This document shows, piece after piece, positions 16,483-25,288 of a stretch of 64,000 nucleotides of DNA. Within the stretch, counting starts at the first letter, position 1. Each line of letters begins with the position of its first letter. The notes below the pieces were generated by a model. The model ran no database searches, had not been told where the DNA came from, and saw nothing but the letters and a program-made list of their open reading frames with translations. The stretch covers positions 115,799-179,798 of the forward strand of contig JAEOTE010000007.1 of assembly GCA_016839945.1 (NCBI GenBank). Direction: 5' to 3'. This stretch comes from Candidatus Heimdallarchaeota archaeon. GTDB lineage: Archaea; Asgardarchaeota; Heimdallarchaeia; Heimdallarchaeales; Heimdallarchaeaceae. The position numbers were made by a program, and so were the translations under genes.

Positions 16483-17907
16483 TTAATGTTTCCCAGCTAA
16501 TGTTTCTTGAACATTGAGAATTTGTATAGTGTTAGTTTTACCAGCTAAACCAACTATGGAACCTGCAACAAGAACAACATTATCTTCAGGATTAATTAAT
16601 TCTTCAGATTGAAGTTTGTGAATAGAGCTATATACAAGTTGTTCATATTCAGTTTCATAATGATGCAAGATAGGCTTAACTCCCCATAATAACCTTGTAG
16701 ATCTCAAAGTTGTTTGAGCTGGAGTTACTACATATATTGGAATTGGAATTCTATTTCTTGAAACCATTCTTGCTGAATAACCTGTTTGAGTTAGTGCGAT
16801 TATTGCTTTGGCAGACATTCTCTTTCCTAAATTCACAGCAGCTTGGCCTGTTTCAAAACCAATTGGATTCTCTTCACTTATCAAATCTGGAACTGTACAA
16901 TTGAAGTTCTTTTCTGCTTCATTAATAATATCTTTCATTACTCTTACTACTTGAAGAGGGTATTTTCCTGTTGCCGTTTCTGAAGACAGCATGAGAGCAT
17001 CAGCTCCATCAAAGACAGCATGTGCAACATCACTAGCTTCTGCTCTTGTTGGTATTGATTCTTTGGTCATAGATTCAAGCATCTGAGTAGCAACTATTAC
17101 AGGTTTGGCATAAGACATTCCTAGATTAATCAGATTTTTCTGAACAACAGGAACTTTAGCAGGACCAACCTCAATAGCTAAATCACCTCGAGCCACCATT
17201 AATCCATTACTATATTTTAAGATCTCTTTGATATTTGTCAATGCATCTTGATGTTCAATTTTTGCAATAAGTGGAATTGGTTTCTTTAATGATGTTTCAA
17301 CAATTTCATTCACTTTCTTCAAGTCATCAATACATCGTACAAAAGAAACAAAAAGGAAATCAGTTTCCAAACTGCATGCTTTTTCTATATCTAAGAGATC
17401 TTTTTCAGTTGGTACATGAATAGATAAATCAGCATCGGGAACGTTAATTCCCTTATGAGAAGAAATTTCCCCACCATCAATAACAACACAATCGATTAGA
17501 TTATTTTCTATTGATTGGACTTTTAGTTTTATAAAACCATCATTTATGAAGATGAATGAACCTTTCTTAACCTCTTCTGGAAGTGATGGATAATTAACTG
17601 GAAGAAGTGTTTTTGTACCAACAATTTTATCTGAAGTTAGTTGAATTCTATCATTTTCAACAAGGTCAAATTTTTCTTCTAATTTACCAAGACGGATTTT
17701 GGGACCACTTATATCAATAGCTATAGCTAAAGAATCACTTAGTTCTCTTAATTTGTTAAAAACTGTTTCATGAGTATTATGGTCACCATGCGAGAAATTT
17801 AATCTTGCAATATCCATCCCCTCAGAAATCAATTGCTGAAGTGTATCTTCTGAACTAGAAGAAGGCCCTATTGTGCAAACTATTTTTGTTAATCTCAAAT
17901 CTATCAA
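16483..17907 (-). CDS. pyk: Pyruvate kinase
   Basis: Catalyses phosphoenolpyruvate + ADP to pyruvate + ATP, the last step of glycolysis, in the cytoplasm. The 474 residues match the usual length. Visible family motifs are TKIVCTIGPSS at the N terminus, ARLNFSHG, the metal and substrate site MVARGDLAIEVG, ATQMLESM, and MLSSETATGKYP; a C-terminal allosteric-type domain ends the protein. The start is TTG at 17907 or TTG at 17898, since the first ATG would remove the conserved TKIVCTIGP strand. The gene is divergent from the FtsZ-like operon, with only about 80 bases between them, and sits between the two tubulin-like genes. A functional link with them is not implied by the sequence. Confidence 0.95.
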   Translation of the reverse strand: MIDLRLTKIVCTIGPSSSSEDTLQQLISEGMDIARLNFSHGDHNTHETVFNKLRELSDSLAIAIDISGPKIRLGKLEEKFDLVENDRIQLTSDKIVGTKTLLPVNYPSLPEEVKKGSFIFINDGFIKLKVQSIENNLIDCVVIDGGEISSHKGINVPDADLSIHVPTEKDLLDIEKACSLETDFLFVSFVRCIDDLKKVNEIVETSLKKPIPLIAKIEHQDALTNIKEILKYSNGLMVARGDLAIEVGPAKVPVVQKNLINLGMSYAKPVIVATQMLESMTKESIPTRAEASDVAHAVFDGADALMLSSETATGKYPLQVVRVMKDIINEAEKNFNCTVPDLISEENPIGFETGQAAVNLGKRMSAKAIIALTQTGYSARMVSRNRIPIPIYVVTPAQTTLRSTRLLWGVKPILHHYETEYEQLVYSSIHKLQSEELINPEDNVVLVAGSIVGLAGKTNTIQILNVQETLAGKH

Positions 17908-17957
17908 AATAAAGTTCTCAATTAGTAATAAAATTCTTCCGCAAAAAGATAGAAAGC

Positions 17958-17967
17958 ATTAAAAATA
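17958..17967 (+). promoter_or_regulatory. TATA-like box of the FtsZ-like operon
   Basis: ATTAAAAATA is centred about 28 bases before the ATG at 17991. This predicts a leaderless transcript and supports that ATG over the GTG at 17973. Confidence 0.45.
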
Positions 17968-17990
17968 AGCGAGTGCTATATTTTTTTGTT

Positions 17991-19343
17991 ATGGACTCCA
18001 ATTCTTCAAAACCTGTTTCTGTTAAAGCAAATTATGTTGTTCCAGATGACGTTGAACTCCCCAATTTTGATTTCGAGAACCTTATAATAGAGCACTATAA
18101 GAAATATCCTAGAACAGCTGCTCTAGTGGAGAATCCCACATATGTTAAAGCTATAATGCAACCTTTTAGAAAGTTTTACTTGGTCCCTTTAGCTTTATTT
18201 AAACTAAAACTAAACACAATTCTTTCCTTGAGATGGAAAGAATATCTCAAGTTATGGATATATGTTGTAATAATGTTTATACCAACATTACTTTTTACAA
18301 TCATACCTTTAGAAAAAGCTTTTGAAGGTTTTTCAACAAGTAGATGGATTGCTGATATACTTTTTAATGTAGGAATACCTATACTTATTGCTATTCTACT
18401 CTCATTGTTTTATTTGAAATACACACATGATGGATTTTTGGGATTAACTTTGGCAAAAAGAATTGAATGGCTAGAGAAACCTGTAAGGGAATATTATACA
18501 AAATATTATGATCGAAAACTTCCTAAGAACCCATTTATTATTTTAGCATCTCTTGCTACAGGAATTGGAATACAAATTCCATTGATACAGTTTTCAAATG
18601 CAAATGGGTATAATGCAGCTGCGGCTTTTGGAATCATTGCTTGTATCTTTAACCCTGTACTATTCTATATTTTCTTCGTAGCCTCTTATTATATGATTAT
18701 CAACACAAGATTGTATTCAAAAGTTCTCAAACCTATTAAGGATAGAATTAAAACATATATGAAAGAATATGGAACTCTATTGAACAGAGAAAATTATGAC
18801 ATTATTTGGTCTTTGGGAGACAAATGGAGTAAAGGTCGTTCAATTCGTCAACTAGAAAACATTCCAACAGCAGGTATTCTATCTACTTTGATAATAATAA
18901 TAGCTATGGGGATGGGTAATGCAAATGAACTAATTTATGCCTTAGCTGGTGAAATGCCTTTAGTTAATTTTGAATTTCTTTTCATCCATGTGGGGCAACC
19001 TGTAACAGTACTAGTAGTAACGATTTCAGCGCTTGTAGCTGCATTAATGGTATTAGTCGTTTTGTTACCTCTAATTATATTTCATTCTAGAATGAAGAAA
19101 TTCAAAATCAAAGCTTTAATGGAACTTGATAATTATATTTTCGCAAATGTTGTTGAGTTTGAAATAAGGTATGCTGAAGTGGCTAAGCAAGAAAATGTAA
19201 CAATGTTTCAGCTTCGTGAATACATAGCTTCAATGCGAACGTTTCCTATTTCAACTTCAAAGTTGTTTAGAACAATAATGGCGGTAATTATCTGGATCTT
19301 GAATATGTTGAAGATTATCAGATCAGTAGGAGGAGGATTATAG
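17991..19343 (+). CDS. Polytopic membrane protein coupled to the FtsZ-like gene
   Basis: About 450 residues with six or seven hydrophobic segments. Examples are LWIYVVIMFIPTLLF, the paired helices around 115-140, ILASLATGIGIQIPL, a long one ending FYIFFVASYYMII, GILSTLIIIIAMGMG, and VLVVTISALVAALMV. The soluble N terminus (about 70 residues) and a middle basic loop probably face the cytoplasm. I do not recognise a named family. Its TAG stop is directly followed by the ATG of the FtsZ-like gene, so the two are translated together and it is the likely membrane anchor or target of that GTPase (inference). The start is the ATG at 17991, because a TATA-like box sits 28 bases upstream; an in-frame GTG at 17973 would add six residues. 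Confidence 0.75.
   Translation: MDSNSSKPVSVKANYVVPDDVELPNFDFENLIIEHYKKYPRTAALVENPTYVKAIMQPFRKFYLVPLALFKLKLNTILSLRWKEYLKLWIYVVIMFIPTLLFTIIPLEKAFEGFSTSRWIADILFNVGIPILIAILLSLFYLKYTHDGFLGLTLAKRIEWLEKPVREYYTKYYDRKLPKNPFIILASLATGIGIQIPLIQFSNANGYNAAAAFGIIACIFNPVLFYIFFVASYYMIINTRLYSKVLKPIKDRIKTYMKEYGTLLNRENYDIIWSLGDKWSKGRSIRQLENIPTAGILSTLIIIIAMGMGNANELIYALAGEMPLVNFEFLFIHVGQPVTVLVVTISALVAALMVLVVLLPLIIFHSRMKKFKIKALMELDNYIFANVVEFEIRYAEVAKQENVTMFQLREYIASMRTFPISTSKLFRTIMAVIIWILNMLKIIRSVGGGL
19328..19337 (+). promoter_or_regulatory. Strong ribosome binding site of the FtsZ-like gene
   Basis: AGGAGGAGGA lies six bases before the ATG at 19344, inside the last codons of the membrane protein gene. It is stronger than most sites in the window and supports coupled, high-level translation. 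Confidence 0.6.
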
Positions 19344-20483
19344 ATGTCTTGGTTAAAACGCAAACTTTTCAAGAAGAAGATTTCTGTAGCTATTATTGGA
19401 GTAGGTAATGCTGGATGTAGAATAGGAGAACAAATTATTCATCACCTTAGGGAGAGCAAAATCACAGTAAAATCATTAGCTATAAATCATGAAGATAATT
19501 TTCATCCAAAAATCAATAATTATTCAGATGAATTCTGGTTTGGATCAAAGAAGAATCTATCATCAAACTATGAGTTAGAAGATGCAATGAGTGATTTGAA
19601 GAAAAAGGAAATAGATTTACGAGACAAACTTGAGAAAGTTGTTTTTTACAAACGAGATGATAGAAGAAGTGATGATGATTTAGCTTTGCATCTTATTGTA
19701 GGAAGTGGAGGAGGTACTGGTAGTGCAGGATCTATGATTGCTAGTAATCTAATTACTGATATAGTAGGTGATCCCCCCACTGTAATCTTTGTAGTTCCTG
19801 AAAAAGATGAACCATCACTAGTTCAATATAACGCTGCAAAAGCTCTCTTCCACTTAGGATTCGACTTAAAAGGTCCTTATTGCCCAGTAATTCTCTTTGA
19901 TAATGAAAAACTATTGAATTTTTATTCAGATGAACAGATTGAGCAAGCTCTTGAAAAGAGTAATGAAATACTAGCAGAGACTTTAACAACTACAATTCTT
20001 GCTGCTTTACAAGAAAGCACTCATGAAGAGTATAATGCTAATCTCAAAGATTTCTTTAGCTCCTTCACAAGAGAAGCTAGAGGATTAGGAGTGATTGTTT
20101 CTCTTGACAAAGAATTTGAAACTTTAGAAATAGCTCAAAATATCAGATTTTCTGATCTTTTCTTCGGTGAATTAGATGAAAATTCAAGCTTGACAGCTGA
20201 TGTAACAAGGGCAAAACTTGGATATTTAACAATTTCAACACCAACAACTTATCAATCAACGTTCGAAACAAGAAAAATAGTAAAGAAATTTGAAAGAGGA
20301 GATATTAAAGCAGCTCTCAACTCGATAGATGAACCATTTCTTACAATTAGAGGAATCTTAACAGGTATTCATCCGGATTATGTTGATCGGTTCTGGGAAA
20401 TACTGGAAAAGGGAAGAGATAGCAGAAAAAATATTCTAGAAATTGAATCAAAAATAAGAGAATCCTATATAAGTTTAACATAG
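19344..20483 (+). CDS. FtsZ/tubulin-superfamily GTPase of a divergent FtsZ-like type
   Basis: A 379-residue cytoplasmic protein with the tubulin/FtsZ GTP-binding fold. It has the T1 loop GVGNAG (19-24), the signature T4 loop GSGGGTGS (120-127), a strand VIFVVPEKDE, and CPVILFDNEKL with a following SNE.. helix. The T7 region reads NLKDFF (233-238) where FtsZ has N-x-D-F-A-D, so the second catalytic acid is uncertain and hydrolysis may be slow. It lacks the usual FtsZ C-terminal tail. Divergent FtsZ-like families of this sort, encoded beside membrane proteins, have been proposed to remodel membranes rather than to form the division ring. The neighbours here fit that: a membrane protein immediately upstream and a zinc-ribbon membrane protein downstream. 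A filament-forming role is inference. Confidence 0.85.
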   Translation: MSWLKRKLFKKKISVAIIGVGNAGCRIGEQIIHHLRESKITVKSLAINHEDNFHPKINNYSDEFWFGSKKNLSSNYELEDAMSDLKKKEIDLRDKLEKVVFYKRDDRRSDDDLALHLIVGSGGGTGSAGSMIASNLITDIVGDPPTVIFVVPEKDEPSLVQYNAAKALFHLGFDLKGPYCPVILFDNEKLLNFYSDEQIEQALEKSNEILAETLTTTILAALQESTHEEYNANLKDFFSSFTREARGLGVIVSLDKEFETLEIAQNIRFSDLFFGELDENSSLTADVTRAKLGYLTISTPTTYQSTFETRKIVKKFERGDIKAALNSIDEPFLTIRGILTGIHPDYVDRFWEILEKGRDSRKNILEIESKIRESYISLT

Positions 20484-20498
20484 ACGAAAAGGAAATCT

Positions 20499-20507
20499 CT
20501 TATAAAC
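20499..20507 (+). promoter_or_regulatory. TATA box of the zinc-ribbon membrane protein gene
   Basis: CTTATAAAC, preceded by a purine-rich BRE-like stretch, is centred 31-32 bases before the ATG at 20535. It gives this gene a promoter of its own with a very short leader and decides against the upstream TTG at 20526. Confidence 0.5.
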
Positions 20508-20534
20508 CACTTTGATGATAGAAAATTGAACATA

Positions 20535-21509
20535 ATGAGTGATAAGAGTATTTGCCCTAGTTGTAATAGGGAAATTAAACCTACATCAAAATTTTGTAAA
20601 TTCTGTGGAGTAACACTGAAATCTTGCCCTTCATGTAATGAGTTTAATAAGGTGGAAGATGCTTTTTGTGGGTCATGTGGAGAAGATATTAGCAAATTGA
20701 TTATACCCATACCTCATAGAAAGGAAAGTGAAGATTCAGCTTATGCGCCAATAATTGAAGAAATAGAAGAAGGTGAAAAAAGACCAAAATTAGTAGTTTG
20801 GCCACCACAATATGCAGAGGCTAGACCACAAATACAACCAAAACCTACTCCTGAATTATTTGAAGAGGGAACCCAATATGAACCTACAAAAGTTCAATAT
20901 CAGTATAGTAAAGTTAAACCAATTGGATTTTTAGGAGGACCATTACCAACTTCGAATGTTCTAAGTGTAACACTTGAAGCTTTTGGACTAGCGTTAGCTC
21001 TTGTGGCAGCTGGAATTGTGATTGTAAGCATTGGTTTTGCATTCTTCGAGTATCTAGTGTTTCCAGTAATAACTGGAATTTTGGGAGGAGCTCTACTCTT
21101 ATCCGCACCATTTTTTGGAATCTATTATGTGAGTTCTAACTGGCTTTACAAAGCTTTTCAAATCAAGAGACCTGTAAAAATAAGAACAGTAATCCTGAAT
21201 TATACATTAGGAACATTGTTATTTGCCATATTTGGTATGATGTTAGCACCAATCTTTATACAAGGAGGAGCACTAGCTATTACTTTTTCAGTAGTAGGTG
21301 GAATAGTATATCTTATGGGATTAATAGTAATTCCATTAAAAGCATATCTTGCTGATTTGGTTTATGTTAAAGCTGCAATGAAGCATAGAGATAAAGAAGA
21401 GGAAGATAAAGCACAAGAAGAAAAAGACGTTGAAGAAATAGAGAAAAAAGAAGAGAAGGGAAAAAAGGAAGTTAAAACTTCTAAGAAGAAAAAGGAGAAG
21501 AAAAAGTAG
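20535..21509 (+). CDS. Double zinc-ribbon membrane protein with lysine-rich tail
   Basis: A 324-residue protein. The N terminus has two zinc ribbons (ICPSCNREIKPTSKFCKFCG and CPSCNEFNKVEDAFCGSCG), four CxxC pairs, as in DZR domains. A proline- and glutamine-rich linker follows to about residue 125, then four membrane helices (about 145-265), then a charged tail of about 50 residues dominated by E and K. Both ends should be cytoplasmic. It lies 51 bases after the FtsZ-like gene and has its own TATA box. The zinc ribbons and charged tail suggest protein or filament contact at the membrane, but no function is known. The ATG at 20535 is chosen over the TTG at 20526 because of promoter spacing. 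Confidence 0.8.
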   Translation: MSDKSICPSCNREIKPTSKFCKFCGVTLKSCPSCNEFNKVEDAFCGSCGEDISKLIIPIPHRKESEDSAYAPIIEEIEEGEKRPKLVVWPPQYAEARPQIQPKPTPELFEEGTQYEPTKVQYQYSKVKPIGFLGGPLPTSNVLSVTLEAFGLALALVAAGIVIVSIGFAFFEYLVFPVITGILGGALLLSAPFFGIYYVSSNWLYKAFQIKRPVKIRTVILNYTLGTLLFAIFGMMLAPIFIQGGALAITFSVVGGIVYLMGLIVIPLKAYLADLVYVKAAMKHRDKEEEDKAQEEKDVEEIEKKEEKGKKEVKTSKKKKEKKK

Positions 21510-21576
21510 AATATCATAATAGTCATATTCATCGAAAAAAATAAATAGGTTTTACCTTTGAATGGAGTGAGTAAAA

Positions 21577-22146
21577 ATGAGTGAAAACACTTCTGATGCA
21601 ATTTATAAAATAATTAAAGAAAGAAGAAGTATTAGATCCTTTAAGGATCAAGAAATTCCTGAAAGTAACATCAAAAAAATCTTAGAAGCGGGTTGGATGG
21701 CTCCTAGTGCAGGAAATAGACAACCTGTGGAATTAATTATTGTGAAAGATAAAGCAACAAAACAAAAATTATCAGCACAAAGATTTGTAGATGAATCTCC
21801 TTTACTAATTGCTGTAGTTGTTAATCTGGAACGAACAAAGTCTAGATATGGTGAAAGAGGACAAAGGATGTATATTTATCATGATTCAGGAGCTGCAATT
21901 CAGAACATGTTACTTATGAGTAAATCATTAGGTTTAGGATCATGTTGGATAGGAGCTTTTAATGACGAAAGAGTATCAAGGTTTCTTGAATTACCTGAAC
22001 ATGTTTTACCTATGGCCTTGATTACTATTGGTTATCCAAACGAAGATCCAGATCTTCCTAGAAAGATACCTTTAGACAAAATAACACATGAAGAAAAATA
22101 TGAGGAGCAAAAAATCAAAGATTATCTAATGTCTCTTGTTGATTAG
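21577..22146 (+). CDS. Nitroreductase-family FMN oxidoreductase
   Basis: A 189-residue protein of the NADH oxidase/nitroreductase family, which uses FMN and NAD(P)H to reduce varied substrates. Visible motifs are the FMN-binding start RRSIRSF (RRS.R.F), EAGWMAPSAGNRQP, the middle DSGAAIQNMLLMSKSLGLGSCWIGAF and the C-terminal IGYPNEDP. Length is typical. ATG start, preceded by GGAGTGAG. It follows the zinc-ribbon gene by 67 bases and is convergent with the coiled-coil protein. The natural substrate cannot be told from sequence. Confidence 0.9.
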   Translation: MSENTSDAIYKIIKERRSIRSFKDQEIPESNIKKILEAGWMAPSAGNRQPVELIIVKDKATKQKLSAQRFVDESPLLIAVVVNLERTKSRYGERGQRMYIYHDSGAAIQNMLLMSKSLGLGSCWIGAFNDERVSRFLELPEHVLPMALITIGYPNEDPDLPRKIPLDKITHEEKYEEQKIKDYLMSLVD

Positions 22147-22158
22147 CTTTGAGTTTTT

Positions 22159-22743
22159 TTACCCTATTTTTTGCAAAAGTTTTACTTTCTGAGCGGAATC
22201 ATCAGTTTCCACAATTCCATTATTGCGTAAATCATGCAAAGCTCTGATGATAGCTGCAGGGGTAAAACCTGTTGTTTTAACTAGTTCATCTCGTGTCCAT
22301 TCTTCTTTATCAGCAACACCTTGAAGGAGAAGGAGAATTTTAGTATGAGGATTTGCAGCAAAAACTTTCTCAAATAGAATTGTATAAATTGCTAATAACT
22401 CTTGGAGATCTATTTCTTGTGCTCTTTCTTGAGTCATTTCTTCATACATTTTTCTAAGACCTGACATCTGCTCTTCAACGCTTTGTAGCTGTGCTTTATA
22501 TTCTGCTGCTTCTTTTTGTAACCCTGTTACTTTACCGTCTTTTGAATTGTATTCATCTTGAAGTTGTGTAAACTTATTATCGATTTCCTTTAGTCTATTT
22601 TTTAAATCAGCATTTTCTTTTACTATGTCGTCAGAGAAATTTGATAGTTTTGAGAGAACTGAAGGTAATTTTTCAAACTTATCTTTGATTTGTGAATAAA
22701 GCTCAATGAATTCTTCTAGAGGAGTTTTACCAGTTGCTTCCAT
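22159..22743 (-). CDS. Coiled-coil protein with C-terminal winged-helix domain
   Basis: A 194-residue protein. Residues about 25-115 form a long coiled coil rich in E, K, Q and L (VKENADLKNRLKEIDNKFTQ and onward). Residues 120-190 look like a winged helix: TKILLLLQG, then a helix WTRDELVKTTGFTPAAIIRA and a wing NNGIVETDD. It could be a DNA-binding regulator with a dimerising coiled coil, or a protein-contact module. The specific family is not recognised. ATG start; divergent from the nucleotidyltransferase with about 100 bases between. Confidence 0.7.
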   Translation of the reverse strand: MEATGKTPLEEFIELYSQIKDKFEKLPSVLSKLSNFSDDIVKENADLKNRLKEIDNKFTQLQDEYNSKDGKVTGLQKEAAEYKAQLQSVEEQMSGLRKMYEEMTQERAQEIDLQELLAIYTILFEKVFAANPHTKILLLLQGVADKEEWTRDELVKTTGFTPAAIIRALHDLRNNGIVETDDSAQKVKLLQKIG

Positions 22744-22844
22744 AATGGTTACTTATTTCATAAAACACTATTTTAACTTTATGTCCGTTTAATGGATTCT
22801 CACATGCGAAAATTTATTATAGAATCTTTTTTAGCAGTTGAGAT

Positions 22845-23549
22845 ATGGATACAATTATTCTTTGTGGGGGTCTAGGCACACGAATCAGAACTATAACAAA
22901 AGATAGTCTACCTAAAGCTATGATTCAATTATCAGGTAAAACGATTTTAGAATGGGAACTCAATTGGCTGAGAAAGAATAATATTCAGCATGCAATTTTA
23001 GCTGTTAGGCACCTTGCTGCATATATAGAAGAGCAATTTGGTAGAGTATATGAAACTGAATATGGTGAGATAGAGATTAGTTATAGTATAGAAAGGGAGA
23101 AATTGGGATCAGGAGGAGCAGTTCTTTTAGCTAATCAATTTGTCTCAAGCAAAAATGCAATCATAATGAATGGAGATATAATTACAAATTTTGATCTTTC
23201 TGAGATGATAACGATGCACATTACTAGTGAAATTGAAGGAACTATTGCAGTTGTAAAAATGCGAAGTCCTTATGGCATCGTTGAAATAGAAGATAAGAAA
23301 AAAATATCGGAATTTAGAGAAAAGCCTATTCTTGATCATTGGATTCATGCAGGGGTGGATGTTTTTGCCAAAGATGTTCTTGAATCATTCCCAGAGAAAG
23401 GTCAAATGGAAGAGACTATTTTTGTAGAAATGGCTGAAAAGAAGGAACTTATTGCTTATAGAGTAAACCCAGAATATTATTGGAGAAGTATAGATAATCC
23501 AAAAGATCTGCAAGAAGCAGAGAAAGAGTGGAAAGGATTAGATGGATAA
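22845..23549 (+). CDS. Sugar-1-phosphate nucleotidyltransferase
   Basis: A 234-residue NTP transferase with the N-terminal signature CGGLGTRI and the PKAM motif that bind the nucleotide, then SGGAVLLAN, the metal-binding MNGDIITNFD, and FREKP. It converts a sugar 1-phosphate and NTP to an NDP-sugar, as in mannose-1-phosphate guanylyltransferases or the HddC type, supplying sugars for glycans or lipids. No left-handed hexapeptide domain follows, so it is the short form. Its last 12 bases overlap the convergent GNAT gene. The sugar specificity cannot be read. Confidence 0.88.
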   Translation: MDTIILCGGLGTRIRTITKDSLPKAMIQLSGKTILEWELNWLRKNNIQHAILAVRHLAAYIEEQFGRVYETEYGEIEISYSIEREKLGSGGAVLLANQFVSSKNAIIMNGDIITNFDLSEMITMHITSEIEGTIAVVKMRSPYGIVEIEDKKKISEFREKPILDHWIHAGVDVFAKDVLESFPEKGQMEETIFVEMAEKKELIAYRVNPEYYWRSIDNPKDLQEAEKEWKGLDG

Positions 23550-24371
23550 TAACGGACTATTTTGAGATGGATCCCAATCAAACCTTTTTTGATAAAAAGA
23601 GTTCTTAAATCCTAAATTTTGATAGAGTTTTTCAGCTCCACTTCCCCTTTGAACCTGCAAACAGAAATTTGCTGAAGGATTATCATCTATTACTGATTTC
23701 ATATAGTTGGACATCATAATCTTAGCATACCCTCTTCTACGATAGCGGTGTCTAGTACCAACACCATAAAAACCGTGAAATGGGAGATTTTTATGTGTAC
23801 AAAAGCATCCAACATCTTTTCCATCAACATATCCTATGTAGAATTCTACTTGGTTTTCAATTTGAGTTGTAACCATTTGCGAAATATATTTTCGAAGATG
23901 TTTTGGATAACTAAAAGAATCAAAAAAAACATCAACCCATTTACTCAATTTCTTGGAAGAGAGTAATTCTAATTCCAACAGATTATTAGGGATTAGGAAT
24001 GAATTCTCATCACTTTTCCAAGTCATCAGAGAGATGTCTTGATAAAACGCTATGAATTTTTTCTGACGAAGTATCTTCGAATTAGTCTGAAATAAATCAT
24101 CAACATAGTGCTTAATTATAAAATATTCCTTACCATCAGAAAAGAATGAAAAAGAGAAATTAAGGAATTCTGAGAAGTTCTTTTCTCCATATAATGTAGG
24201 AGTTACATAACTGTAAGTTTCAATTGATTTATTCTTGATAAAATAGCCTAATTCATTTTTTACACTTTCAGAGTCTGGCATGAAGTAATAGAACTCATAT
24301 TCATTTAAATCAAGAAACATCCTATCTTCATTTAAGTTTTCATTATTTTTCATTCTTCTAATCTTTATCAT
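23538..24371 (-). CDS. GNAT-family N-acetyltransferase
   Basis: A 277-residue protein. The C-terminal half is a GNAT fold: VEFYIGYVDGKDVGCFCTH, a strand with FYGVGT, the acetyl-CoA loop RYRRRGYAKIMMSNYM (motif A, R.RGYA) and motif B YQNLGFKNSF near the end. The N-terminal half (about 130 residues) is probably a degenerate second GNAT or substrate domain. It transfers an acetyl group from acetyl-CoA to an unknown amine. The tail overlaps the convergent nucleotidyltransferase by 12 bases. ATG at 24371, with another in frame at 24353. Confidence 0.82.
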   Translation of the reverse strand: MIKIRRMKNNENLNEDRMFLDLNEYEFYYFMPDSESVKNELGYFIKNKSIETYSYVTPTLYGEKNFSEFLNFSFSFFSDGKEYFIIKHYVDDLFQTNSKILRQKKFIAFYQDISLMTWKSDENSFLIPNNLLELELLSSKKLSKWVDVFFDSFSYPKHLRKYISQMVTTQIENQVEFYIGYVDGKDVGCFCTHKNLPFHGFYGVGTRHRYRRRGYAKIMMSNYMKSVIDDNPSANFCLQVQRGSGAEKLYQNLGFKNSFYQKRFDWDPSQNSPLLSI

Positions 24372-24471
24372 TTTCTGGAAAAATAAATGTATCCTTTCAT
24401 TTCAAATTAGAAGTTTTTTTCATTTAGCAAAAAACATTTAAAGCAACAAATTCTTTGCAGTTTGAAATCGT

Positions 24472-24771
24472 ATGAGTTCTAAATGGAAAGAAGAAACCAG
24501 AAAGGATTTCATTAAAAACACTGTTCGTGGTGTCATAGGAGTTTTAATTCTAGTTATTCTATTGGTTATTAAATTAACTTGGGAAGGAATATATAATTGG
24601 TTTTATACAAAAGTAGCTCCAGGTGCAAACACATCAGGGGGAATGTGGCAAGATCCACTCTTATTATTTAGTCTATTACTACTTATTCCTGTTTTAGCCT
24701 GTGGAGTGGCTTTAACTATAAGTGGAGGATGGAAGGCATATAGATTAGCTGTTCCACCAAAAGAAGAATAA
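24472..24771 (+). CDS. Small two-helix membrane protein
   Basis: A 99-residue protein with membrane helices at about 18-38 (VRGVIGVLILVILLVIKL) and 63-86 (PLLLFSLLLLIPVLACGVAL). Between them is a short loop with a GANTSGGMWQDP stretch, and both ends are charged. N and C termini are probably cytoplasmic. No family recognised. The start is the ATG at 24472 after a T-rich promoter-like region. It stands alone between the GNAT and the hotdog protein. Confidence 0.65.
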   Translation: MSSKWKEETRKDFIKNTVRGVIGVLILVILLVIKLTWEGIYNWFYTKVAPGANTSGGMWQDPLLLFSLLLLIPVLACGVALTISGGWKAYRLAVPPKEE

Positions 24772-24838
24772 ACTTACTTTAGGTTTTAAATCTATTTCAT
24801 ACAGAAAAGTAATTATTTTTGATTTTTTAGCATCAAGT

Positions 24839-25288
24839 ATGGAAAGAATAGATAAGAATCTGGAGTATAATGAATTCTGCTTTGGTTGCGGAGAAGACAA
24901 CCCAATAGGTGCAAAACTTGATTTTTTCAAAATTTCTGATGATAGTGTAAAATCTAATTTTCTTGTTCCAGATACTTGGTGTGGTTGGGGAAAAATTATT
25001 CACGGTGGTTTACAGACCGTCTTACTAGACGAAGTATCTGCATGGGTTATTGTAGCATTACTTAAAGAACAAGGATTAACAATTAAGGCTCAAATAGAGT
25101 TTTTCAAACCTTTATATGTGGAAGAAGAAGTGGAAATTCTAGGTAAGGTTGAAAAAGTAGATGAGCGAGACATAACAATAACTAGTGTATTAAAAAACAA
25201 AACTGGAGAAACATGTACTAAAGGGACATTTGTTTATAGAAAAGTTGAGATGGATAAAATCAAAAAAGTTGCTAAGATCCCGCTTTAG
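24839..25288 (+). CDS. PaaI-type hotdog-fold thioesterase
   Basis: A 149-residue single hotdog domain. The motif IIHGGLQTVLLDEVSAW (HGG...LDE) is the active-site region of PaaI/acyl-CoA thioesterases. The N terminus CFGCGEDNPIGAKLDF (C.gCG...P.GL/A) is typical of a subgroup that hydrolyses acyl-CoA. A chain ending with hotdog strands (VEEEVEILGKVEKVDER, GTFVYRKVE) completes the fold. Cytoplasmic, substrate unknown. Its last four bases overlap the convergent ferredoxin gene. Confidence 0.85.
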   Translation: MERIDKNLEYNEFCFGCGEDNPIGAKLDFFKISDDSVKSNFLVPDTWCGWGKIIHGGLQTVLLDEVSAWVIVALLKEQGLTIKAQIEFFKPLYVEEEVEILGKVEKVDERDITITSVLKNKTGETCTKGTFVYRKVEMDKIKKVAKIPL

